A stretch of 50,425 nucleotides of DNA from Zoogloea sp. (lineage in GTDB: Bacteria; Pseudomonadota; Gammaproteobacteria; Burkholderiales; Rhodocyclaceae). A model generated the notes under the pieces. The model was not told where the DNA came from. It did not search any database and saw nothing but the letters and a program-made list of their open reading frames with translations. Within the stretch, counting starts at the first letter, position 1, and every line of letters starts with the position of its first letter. Below, one piece after another: positions 8,215-15,646 of the stretch. Position numbers and translations under genes: made by a program. The DNA is taken from contig NZ_JAQVCN010000032.1 of the NCBI RefSeq assembly GCF_028689785.1, forward strand, positions 1 to 50,425, in the 5' to 3' direction.

Positions 8215-9003
8215 ATGAAGAAGCAAGCCCTCGCGGCCTTCGCGGCCCTGTGGATGGCCTGTGCCTGCACTACAGGCCATGCGGCCACCCCTGCCGAGCG
8301 CCGCACCGACCCCCTCGACTCGCCCCGCTGGGCCGACATGCGCAAGGAGATGTTCCCCGCGTCGTCTCAGGTCGTCTTTGACGACCGGGTCAAGGTCACC
8401 GCCCCCCTCACCGCCGAAAACGCCATGAACGTTCCGGTGAGCGTGGACGCCAGCGCCCTGCCGGGTGTGCGCGAGGTGCTGGTCTTCGCCGACTTCAACC
8501 CCATCGTGCGCATCGTCCGCTTCGAGCCCAGCGGCGCCCACGCGGCCCTGGGCTTCCGCATCAAGCTGCAGCAGTCCACCCCCGTCCGCGCCGCGGTGCG
8601 CACCGCCGACGGCACCTGGCACGTGGGTGGCACCTGGGTCAATACCGCCGGCGGCGGCTGTACCCTGCCGTCCACCAGCAGCGGCTCCCCCGAATGGCAG
8701 AAGCGTCTGGGCGAAGTGAGCAGCCGCGTGTGGGCCCGCAAGGAAGGCGGCGAGCGCATCCGTCTGCGCATCATCCACCCCATCGACACCGGCCTCGCCG
8801 CCGGCATTCCGGCCTTCTTCCTGCAGGACCTGGATCTCAGCGACGACCAGGGCAAGGCCCTGATGCACATCGAGGGCTTCGAGCCCATCGCCGAGAACCC
8901 GGTCTTCACCGTCGACATCCCTGCCGCCCGGGCCGCCGCCGGATATCGAGTCAGCGGCCGCGACAACAACGGCAACGCCATCTCGGCAGAGATCGAAAAA
9001 TGA
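8215..9003 (+). CDS. quinoprotein dehydrogenase-associated SoxYZ-like carrier
   Basis: A 262-residue exported protein. Start ATG 8215 (MKKQALAAFAALWMACACTTGHA) gives a signal peptide and follows an AGGAGA site; the open frame extends further upstream without one. It matches the SoxY-SoxZ fusion described beside PQQ dehydrogenases: an N-terminal SoxY-like beta-sandwich ending in AGGGCTLPS, where Cys149 may be the carrier thiol, and a C-terminal SoxZ-like domain (~residues 170-262). In sulfur oxidation SoxYZ carries substrate on a cysteine; here the role is presumably an analogous periplasmic carrier, unproven. First gene of the operon; its stop overlaps the next start. Confidence 0.85.
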   Translation: MKKQALAAFAALWMACACTTGHAATPAERRTDPLDSPRWADMRKEMFPASSQVVFDDRVKVTAPLTAENAMNVPVSVDASALPGVREVLVFADFNPIVRIVRFEPSGAHAALGFRIKLQQSTPVRAAVRTADGTWHVGGTWVNTAGGGCTLPSTSSGSPEWQKRLGEVSSRVWARKEGGERIRLRIIHPIDTGLAAGIPAFFLQDLDLSDDQGKALMHIEGFEPIAENPVFTVDIPAARAAAGYRVSGRDNNGNAISAEIEK

Positions 9004-9968
9004 CCGCCCTCCCGCGCCCCATCTCCTGCTTCGCCCGCGGCCTGATTACCGTCTTCGCCCTCGGCTGGACCCTGCTCCTGGCTGCCGCCGACCGGGACTA
9101 TGGCCTCGCCCCCGTGCGCATCGCCGAAGACACCTGGGTGCTGGTCGGGCGCAGCGAAGACTTCAGCTTTGCCAACGGCGGCAACATCGTTAACACGGCC
9201 TTCATCGTCACCCGTGCCGGCGTGGTGGTGATCGACAGTGGCCCGTCACGGGTCTATGGCGAGCAGCTCAAGCGCGCCATCGCCCGCATCACTGACAAGC
9301 CGGTGACTCTGGTGCTCAATACCCACCACCACCCGGACCACTTTCTGGGCAATCAGGCCTTTGCCCCCGACACCCTGGCGGCACTGCCTGCCACCATCAA
9401 GGGCATCCACAGTGAAGGCGGCAGCCTCAACGAGAACATGTACCGCCTGGCCGGTGACTGGATGGCCGGCACCGAGCCCGTCGCCCCGGCTCGCCCCCTC
9501 GCTGCCGGCCCCCTGGAGATGGGCGGGCACCGCTTCGAGCTGATCGCCCTTGCCGGCCACACCGTGGCCGACCTGGTCATCCTCGACCGCAGCACCGGGG
9601 TGCTCTTTGCCGGCGACCTGGTGTTCAACGACCGCACCCCCACTACGCCCCATGCCAACCTGCCGCGCTGGCAGGCTGCCCTCGACCAGCTCGAGAAGAC
9701 CCCCTTCACCACCCTTGTCCCCGGCCATGGCCCGGTGGCTGGCGATGCCGGCCCGATCCGCCAGACCCGTGCCTGGCTGGCCTGGCTGGACCGTCAGCTG
9801 CGCCAGGCGGCCAACGACGGTCTTGACATGACCGAAGTCCTGGCCCTGCCGCTGCCGGCGGAATTCCGCAGCCTGGCCGTGGTCGACGCGGAATACCGCC
9901 GCTCGGTCGGCCAGCTCTATCCGGCCTACGAGCAGGCGGCCCTTTCCGGCGACCGCCACAAGCCATGA
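9000..9968 (+). CDS. quinoprotein relay system zinc metallohydrolase (MBL fold)
   Basis: A 322-residue protein starting at ATG 9000, which overlaps the preceding TGA. It has an N-terminal hydrophobic export signal (~residues 11-30). The metallo-beta-lactamase signature is THHHPDH (His109, His111, Asp113, His114), with further ligands in the LAGHTVADLV and LFAGDLVFND segments and the late PGHGP. It belongs with the SoxH-related metallohydrolases that accompany PQQ dehydrogenases and SoxYZ-like carriers. It probably hydrolyses a thioester or similar intermediate on the carrier, which is inference from SoxH and gene pairing. Confidence 0.85.
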   Translation: MTALPRPISCFARGLITVFALGWTLLLAAADRDYGLAPVRIAEDTWVLVGRSEDFSFANGGNIVNTAFIVTRAGVVVIDSGPSRVYGEQLKRAIARITDKPVTLVLNTHHHPDHFLGNQAFAPDTLAALPATIKGIHSEGGSLNENMYRLAGDWMAGTEPVAPARPLAAGPLEMGGHRFELIALAGHTVADLVILDRSTGVLFAGDLVFNDRTPTTPHANLPRWQAALDQLEKTPFTTLVPGHGPVAGDAGPIRQTRAWLAWLDRQLRQAANDGLDMTEVLALPLPAEFRSLAVVDAEYRRSVGQLYPAYEQAALSGDRHKP

Positions 9969-10777
9969 ACACCGCCCTGCCGCTGCCCGCCATCGCCTGG
10001 CCACGCCCCGCAGCGCTGCCGCGCCCCCTGCGGCTGGCCATCGGCCTGTCGATCGGCATCCACGCGCTGGCCCTGCTGGTACAGGGCAAGGGCCTGACGC
10101 CTCCCCCGGCCCCACCGCCTACCCTCGAAATCGTGCTCCGCGCACCGCTACCCTTGCCACAACCCGTCCAGCTTGCGCCGGTCAGCCAGCCGTCTGTTGA
10201 AAGGCAGCCACCAGCACAACTGCCTCCCCGCATCGAAACCCGCGCGCGCGCGCCGCAGGCTGCGCCCCACCCGGCGCCCACCCTGCCCCGCCCGCTTGCC
10301 CAGCCCTCCAGCACTGCGCCGGCCCTGCGCTCCGACCCCAGCCCGACCACCTCAGCACTTGCCGCGCCTGTCATCGAAAACCCAGCCCCCCCTGCAGTCG
10401 CCATCGCCGCTCCGCGGCCGGTCCACGCCGAACCTGCCGTGGTCGCCGCCCCAACTGCCGATGAGCCCCTCGATCCGGCCCTGCTCGAACGCTACGGGCG
10501 CAGCCTCTCCAGCCTTTTCGCACGCCAGCAGAACTACCCTCGGCTGGCCGCCATGCGCGGCTGGGAGGGCGAAGTGCAGGTGCGCATCACCATCGCCCGC
10601 AAGGGCAACATCGTGGCCGCCCAGGTAGTGCGGTCAAGCGGCTTTGAAGTCCTCGACCAAAGCGCCATCCAACTGGTCTCGGGCGCAGGCCAACTGCCCC
10701 GACCGCCTGAAGCCCTGCAGAACCGCGAACTTCAGATCGTCGTCCCCGTGCTCTTCAAACTGGAGAAACCGGCATGA
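9965..10777 (+). CDS. TonB family energy transducer
   Basis: A 270-residue TonB-type protein. It has an N-terminal transmembrane anchor (~residues 20-40, RLAIGLSIGIHALALLV, with the His typical of TonB anchors), a long Pro/Ala-rich periplasmic spacer (~45-170) and a C-terminal TonB domain (~175-270: QNYPRLAAMRGWEGEVQVRI, then SGFEVLDQSAIQLV). It would transmit the ExbBD proton-motive signal to an outer-membrane receptor. No exbB/exbD genes are present here. ATGA overlap on both sides places it firmly in the operon. A likely client is the TonB-dependent receptor encoded at 15.6-17.8 kb. Confidence 0.88.
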   Translation: MNTALPLPAIAWPRPAALPRPLRLAIGLSIGIHALALLVQGKGLTPPPAPPPTLEIVLRAPLPLPQPVQLAPVSQPSVERQPPAQLPPRIETRARAPQAAPHPAPTLPRPLAQPSSTAPALRSDPSPTTSALAAPVIENPAPPAVAIAAPRPVHAEPAVVAAPTADEPLDPALLERYGRSLSSLFARQQNYPRLAAMRGWEGEVQVRITIARKGNIVAAQVVRSSGFEVLDQSAIQLVSGAGQLPRPPEALQNRELQIVVPVLFKLEKPA

Positions 10778-12225
10778 ACGCAGCCGCCGGCACCCTTCCC
10801 TCCGGTCCCGAAATCAACATCACGCCCAGCCCTGTGGGCAACAGCCAATCCCTGCGGCTGCGGGTTAGTCTGGTGCTCACTGCGCTCGCCGCCGCCTTTG
10901 TGATCGCCAGTGCCGCCCTGTGGGTACGCGACGCCCGCACCGCCATCACCGAAGAGATCACCGCCGCCCACCGGGTGGCCGCCCAATGGTTGTCCGTATC
11001 CGCACAGGGCACCGCTGCCGGTGATCCGGCCTGGACGGAGGCCCGACTGCTCGCCCACCTCAACGCCGTCGGCCGCATCCGCGCCCACCAGCTCGAAGCT
11101 CGCGACGAATCAGGCCGTCTGCTGTACACCTCTCCACCCTCCGCTTACAAGCCCGGGCGCGACGCCCCCGACTGGTTCACCCATTGGATGGAGCCCGGCA
11201 TCCCGGCCATGACCCTGCATGCCGGCAAACTCACCCTGCACCTGCAGCCCGACCCTTCGCGAGCCCTGGTGGACCTGTGGGACGACGTCAGCGCGGCGGC
11301 GGCCCGCGCCCTGCTGGCCCTGACCGGCCTGTTCATCGGCAGCTGGTTTGCCATCCACCATGCCCTCAAACCCCTTGAAGACGTGATGGCCGCCCTGGAC
11401 CGCACCGGCCAGGGCAAGTTCGACACCCGCCTGCCCACCGACGGCCCCGCCGAGCTGGCCCGCCTGGGCCACGCCTTCAACGGCATGGCCCGACGCCTAA
11501 ACGAAGCCGTGATCGAGAACGTCCGCCTGACCCACGAACAGGCCGTGGCCCGGGCCATCACCGAGCGCCTCGAAGCCGACCGCCTGGCCATCGCCCGGGA
11601 TCTCCATGACGAACTCGGCCAGAGCATCACCGCCGTCGCCGCCCTCGCCGGCGCCATCGTCCAGCGCAGCACCGACACACCCCAGATCCACCAGAGCGCC
11701 GAGGTCATCCGCGACGTGGCCTCACGCATGCAGGGCGATGTGCGCGCCCTGCTCACCCGCCTGCGCCCCCCTGGCAGCAGTGCCCAGCGCGAAACCCTGG
11801 ACGACGCGGTGCGCAGCTACCTCGCCAGCTGGAGCCGCCATCACGCCGACATCGAGCTGTCCACCGAGCTCTTCGCCGGCCCCCAGCCCCTGCCCGACGA
11901 CATCACCCTGGCCACCCTGCGCATCGTTCAGGAGTCGTGCACCAACATCGTCCGCCACGCCCTGGCCAGCCGGGCCCGGGTGCGCCTGCTGCGCGAGGGC
12001 GACACCCTGACCATCGAGATCAGCGACAACGGACGCGGTATCTTGCCCGCGCCGGGCCAGGCGGGCTTCGGCCTCGCCGGCATGCGCGAACGGGTCATCG
12101 GCCTGGCCGGCGACCTGGACATCAGCAGCCCGCCGGGCGGTGGCACGCGCATCCGCGCCCGCCTGCCCCTCACCCCGCTGGAGCCCCCTGCCCCTGCCCC
12201 CCTCCCGGAAGGCCGCCCCTCATGA
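10774..12225 (+). CDS. NarX/UhpB-type sensor histidine kinase
   Basis: A 483-residue membrane sensor. A first transmembrane helix (~residues 30-50), a periplasmic sensing segment (~50-170) and a second helix (~172-195) are followed by a HAMP region (FAIHHALKPLEDVMAALDRTGQG) and the HisKA_3 motif ARDLHDELGQ with phospho-acceptor His278. The HATPase part contains EISDNGRG and GFGLAGMRERV. This is the kinase class that pairs with LuxR-family regulators, and the response regulator gene overlaps its stop. It probably senses a periplasmic or membrane signal tied to alcohol oxidation; the ligand is unknown. Confidence 0.9.
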   Translation: MNAAAGTLPSGPEINITPSPVGNSQSLRLRVSLVLTALAAAFVIASAALWVRDARTAITEEITAAHRVAAQWLSVSAQGTAAGDPAWTEARLLAHLNAVGRIRAHQLEARDESGRLLYTSPPSAYKPGRDAPDWFTHWMEPGIPAMTLHAGKLTLHLQPDPSRALVDLWDDVSAAAARALLALTGLFIGSWFAIHHALKPLEDVMAALDRTGQGKFDTRLPTDGPAELARLGHAFNGMARRLNEAVIENVRLTHEQAVARAITERLEADRLAIARDLHDELGQSITAVAALAGAIVQRSTDTPQIHQSAEVIRDVASRMQGDVRALLTRLRPPGSSAQRETLDDAVRSYLASWSRHHADIELSTELFAGPQPLPDDITLATLRIVQESCTNIVRHALASRARVRLLREGDTLTIEISDNGRGILPAPGQAGFGLAGMRERVIGLAGDLDISSPPGGGTRIRARLPLTPLEPPAPAPLPEGRPS

Positions 12226-12869
12226 GCGCACCCGCCCCCATGTCCACCCTGTCACTGGTCCTTGCCGATGACCACGCCATCGTCCGCATGGGCTTCCGCC
12301 TGCTCCTGGAGGGCGTCGGCGCCCGGGTACTGGCCGAGGCCGACAGCGGCGAGGCCGCCCAGCAGCTGATGCACGAGCTCGACCCCGACGTGCTGGTGAT
12401 GGACCTCTCCATGCCCGGTTGCGGCGGCCTTGCCGCGCTGGAGCGCATCCTCGCCCGCAAGCCCGGCCAGAAGGTGCTGATCGCCTCGGCCCACGCCGAC
12501 GCCCTCACCGCCGAGCGGGCCCTCAAGGTGGGTGCCGCCGGCTATCTGTGCAAACGCAGCCCCCCCGACGAACTGCTCAAGGCGGTGAGTCTGGTGGCTG
12601 TCGGCCAACGCTACATTGACCCGGAGATCGCCGCAGCCCTGCGCCGTGCCGATCGCCCGGAACACCCCGCCGAGACCCTGACCGACAAAGAATTCAGCGT
12701 CTTCCTGCAACTGGCCCAGGGCCGCTCGGTAGCTGAAGTGGCCGAAACCTTCCACCTCAGCCCCAACACCGTCGGCACCCATCTCTATCACATCAAGCAG
12801 AAACTCGGCGTGCAGAACATGGCCGAACTGGCCATGGCTGCCGTGCGCTCCGGCCTGATCGAGGTTTAA
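12222..12869 (+). CDS. NarL/FixJ family response regulator
   Basis: A 215-residue regulator starting at ATG 12222, overlapping the kinase stop. The receiver domain has the acidic pair in LADDHAIVR, phospho-acceptor Asp61 in VLVMDLSMPG and the conserved Lys in GYLCKRS. The C-terminal LuxR-type helix-turn-helix (~residues 152-212) reads LTDKEFSVFLQLAQGRSVAEVAETFHLSPNTVGTH in segments. NarL-type regulators do not activate sigma-54, so it cannot by itself open the two sigma-54 promoters beside it. It probably controls other targets or modulates these. Confidence 0.9.
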   Translation: MSAPAPMSTLSLVLADDHAIVRMGFRLLLEGVGARVLAEADSGEAAQQLMHELDPDVLVMDLSMPGCGGLAALERILARKPGQKVLIASAHADALTAERALKVGAAGYLCKRSPPDELLKAVSLVAVGQRYIDPEIAAALRRADRPEHPAETLTDKEFSVFLQLAQGRSVAEVAETFHLSPNTVGTHLYHIKQKLGVQNMAELAMAAVRSGLIEV

Positions 12870-12916
12870 GCCACACGGCCTGCCGCCCCCCTCCTTTCCC
12901 CACCTGAGAGAGCTCC

Positions 12917-13435
12917 ATGAACAACAAAGCCGCAGTCCTCATTGCCACCCTCGCCCTGGCCGCAGCCACCCCAGCCCTGGCCGCCCGCCAGCCCCTCAAG
13001 GTTACCGAGCATATCGACATCTCCGCCCCGCCCGCCAAAGTGTGGGAAGTCGTGCGCGACTTCGGCAACCTGGCCTGGCATCCGGCCGTGGGCAGCACCA
13101 CCATCGACAAGGGCGTCAAGGACAAGCGCGGTGCCGTGCGCACCGTCACCACCAAGGACGGCGCCAAGCTGGTCGAAGAACTGCTCAGCCACCAGGACTC
13201 CACCCGCAGCCTCAAATACCGCATCATCGACTCGCCGCTGCCGGTAAGCGACTACGTGTCCACCCTCAAGGTCAAGGCCGCCAAGGGCGGCAGCCGCGTG
13301 GAGTGGTCGTCCACCTTCAAGCGCAAGGACGAAAAGCCCGCCGAAGGGGCTGACAACGCCGGCGCCAAGAAGGCGGTCACCGGCATCTACACCAGCGGTC
13401 TGGACGCCCTCAAGCAGCAGCTCGAAGCCAAGTAA
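12917..13435 (+). CDS. exported SRPBCC family protein, MxaD-like
   Basis: A 172-residue protein with a signal peptide (MNNKAAVLIATLALAAATPALAA) followed by a START/SRPBCC fold (VTEHIDISAPPAKVWEVVRDFGNLAWHPAV). The family includes MxaD, a periplasmic protein that aids electron transfer between methanol dehydrogenase and cytochrome cL, which suits its place beside a PQQ dehydrogenase operon. A GAGAG ribosome site precedes the start. It lies 47 bases after the response regulator and 15 before the next gene, so it is probably co-transcribed. Confidence 0.82.
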   Translation: MNNKAAVLIATLALAAATPALAARQPLKVTEHIDISAPPAKVWEVVRDFGNLAWHPAVGSTTIDKGVKDKRGAVRTVTTKDGAKLVEELLSHQDSTRSLKYRIIDSPLPVSDYVSTLKVKAAKGGSRVEWSSTFKRKDEKPAEGADNAGAKKAVTGIYTSGLDALKQQLEAK

Positions 13436-13450
13436 GCCCCAACGACGCCC

Positions 13451-15601
13451 ATGGATGCACGCCGCCTCCTGCGCCGCGCTGCATCCGGCGCCGCCCTGCT
13501 CCTCGCCAGCCTGGGTCTGCCGGCCCTGGCTGGCGACCTGAACCAGGCCGACATCGCCCGGCGCTTCCAGCCCCCCCTGCATGTGGGCGACAAGCTGCGC
13601 GATGTCCCAGCCTGGCCCATCACCAGCGAACTCGAACCCGAAGCTGGCCCGGTGGCCTACGCCTTCGAATCCATCGACCTGGCCCCCATCCCGGGTTTCG
13701 AGGGCACCCCCATGAACCTGCTGGTCAGTATCGACCGCAAGGGCAACTTCATGGACGTGGAGCTCTTGCGCCAGCACGAGCCGGTGTTCCTGTCCGGCCT
13801 GGGCGAAGGCCCCCTGCGCGACTTCCTGGCCCAGTACGCCAACAAGAGCCTCAAGCAGGAAATCACCGTCTCCAGCCTGTACGGCAACACCCGCGCCGGT
13901 GCCGGCGGCAACCGGGTGGTGCTGGACGGGGTGAGCAAGGCCACCGCCTCGGTGCGCATCGTCAACCAGACCATCCTCACCTCGGCCCTGGCCGTGGCCC
14001 GCGCCCGTCTGGGTTTTGCCGCGCCGGCAGAAAAGGGGCCACTGGCACGCGTCCGGGACGATCTTTACGAGGCCCGCAGCGTTGACGCGCTACTCAAGTC
14101 TGGCGCCATCGGTCGTCTGCACCTGAGCAATGCCGATGTGGAGCAGCGCTTCGCCGGCAGCGACGGCGCCGGCGTGGATGCAGAGGCCCTGGCCCGCCCC
14201 GGTGAGACCTTCATCGACCTGTACGTGGCCTACCTCAACGCCCCCACCATCGGCCGGGCCATTCTTGGCGACGCCGGCCACGCCGACCTGATGCGCCGGC
14301 TGGAGCCTGGCCAGCACGCCTGGTGGGTGGCCAGCGCCGGGCGCGACGCCTATATCGACGAGAACTTCACCCGCGGCACCGTACCCGCCCGCCTCGCCTT
14401 CAGTCAGGGCGGTGCGCCGGTCGAGCTGCGCGACCTGGACCTGTCACCCCGCCCACCCAGCGGCGCACCGCCCCTTAACGCCGCGCTGGTGCTGCGTGTC
14501 CCCCCCATGTCCGGCATCGACCCGGCCAGCCCGGTGCGCTTTGAGCTCACCCTGAGCCGGGCCAAGGGCTCCATGCTCCCGGTGATCACGCAACGCAGCG
14601 CCCACCTGGACTACCAGGCGCCGGAAGCGCTGTTCTACCGTCCCCCGCCCCCCCTGCCCGACTGGCTCATCGCCTGGAAAGACCGCCGCGTCGAGCTGGG
14701 CATCATCATCACCGCCCTGGCCCTGCTGTCGGTGGTGCTGGCCCGGCCCCGCTGGATCTCCGTATCGGCGCCCCGGCTGAAGGCCTTCCGCCTAGCCTTT
14801 CTGGCCTTCACCCTGGGCTACATCGGCTGGTATGCCCAGGGGCAGCTGTCCATCGTGCAGATCACCGGGGCGATCAAATCCCTGGTGGCCGGCGCCGGGC
14901 TGAAGAGCTTTCTCTACGACCCGGTGAGCCTGCTGCTGATCGCCTTCACCTTGATGAGTTTCGTGGTGTGGGGCCGCGGCACCTTCTGCGGCTGGCTGTG
15001 CCCCTTCGGCGCGCTGCAGGAGTTCGCTGCCCTGCTCGCGCGCGCCCTGCGTCTGCCCCAGCTCAAGCTGCCCACTCAGCTGGCTGGCCTGCTGGACCGG
15101 GGCCGCTTCGTCATTCTGGCTGCCCTCGCCGCGCTGGCCGCCATCGCCCCCCAGTGGGCCGAGAAGGGCGTCGAGGTGGAACCCTTCAAGACCGCCATCA
15201 CCGTGGGCTTTGACCGCAGCGCACCCTTCGTCGCCTATGCACTGATCCTGCTCGTGCTCGGGGGCCTATACTACAAGTTCTTCTGCCGCTACCTGTGCCC
15301 CCTGGGCGCCGCCATGGCTCTGGGCGGCAAACTACGCCTGCTCGACTGGTTGCCCCGCCGCAGCGAATGCGGCCAACCCTGTCAGACCTGCCGCCACCGC
15401 TGCGCCTACGACGCCATCGAGAAGAGCGGCGCCATTCGCTATGAGCGCTGCTTCCAGTGCCTCGACTGCGTCGGCATTTACCACGATGCCGGCCGATGTG
15501 CGCCAATCATGCTGATACACAAGAAGGACAAGGGCCGAAGCGATGGCCCCCGCCGTGGCGGGCGGCAACCTGAACCAGATCATCGAGCCGGGCAGGCATG
15601 A
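13451..15601 (+). CDS. NosR-like FMN-binding / iron-sulfur membrane protein
   Basis: A 716-residue protein with the NosR/NirI layout. It has a signal peptide, then a periplasmic FMN-binding domain (~residues 80-190) with a flavin-attachment-like site SKATAS. Transmembrane helices begin near residue 415 and carry the two polyferredoxin-like motifs GRGTFCGWLCPFGALQEF and FFCRYLCPLGAA. The C-terminal cysteine cluster (CGQPCQTCRHRC, CFQCLDC) can hold two 4Fe-4S clusters. NosR feeds electrons to periplasmic N2O reductase; no nos genes are near. Here it probably links the quinol pool or cytoplasm with the periplasmic relay. The last ~25 residues are atypically polar and another frame stays open past the stop, so the C-terminus is uncertain. 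Confidence 0.82.
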   Translation: MDARRLLRRAASGAALLLASLGLPALAGDLNQADIARRFQPPLHVGDKLRDVPAWPITSELEPEAGPVAYAFESIDLAPIPGFEGTPMNLLVSIDRKGNFMDVELLRQHEPVFLSGLGEGPLRDFLAQYANKSLKQEITVSSLYGNTRAGAGGNRVVLDGVSKATASVRIVNQTILTSALAVARARLGFAAPAEKGPLARVRDDLYEARSVDALLKSGAIGRLHLSNADVEQRFAGSDGAGVDAEALARPGETFIDLYVAYLNAPTIGRAILGDAGHADLMRRLEPGQHAWWVASAGRDAYIDENFTRGTVPARLAFSQGGAPVELRDLDLSPRPPSGAPPLNAALVLRVPPMSGIDPASPVRFELTLSRAKGSMLPVITQRSAHLDYQAPEALFYRPPPPLPDWLIAWKDRRVELGIIITALALLSVVLARPRWISVSAPRLKAFRLAFLAFTLGYIGWYAQGQLSIVQITGAIKSLVAGAGLKSFLYDPVSLLLIAFTLMSFVVWGRGTFCGWLCPFGALQEFAALLARALRLPQLKLPTQLAGLLDRGRFVILAALAALAAIAPQWAEKGVEVEPFKTAITVGFDRSAPFVAYALILLVLGGLYYKFFCRYLCPLGAAMALGGKLRLLDWLPRRSECGQPCQTCRHRCAYDAIEKSGAIRYERCFQCLDCVGIYHDAGRCAPIMLIHKKDKGRSDGPRRGGRQPEPDHRAGQA

Positions 15602-15646
15602 CGAGCTTGATGCGATCCCTACCCCCTGGCCCTGGCCATCCATCGC

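Noticed and set aside
12226-12869. Response regulator as the activator of the sigma-54 promoters
   Set aside because: It has a LuxR-type helix-turn-helix and no AAA+ domain, so it cannot remodel sigma-54 polymerase.
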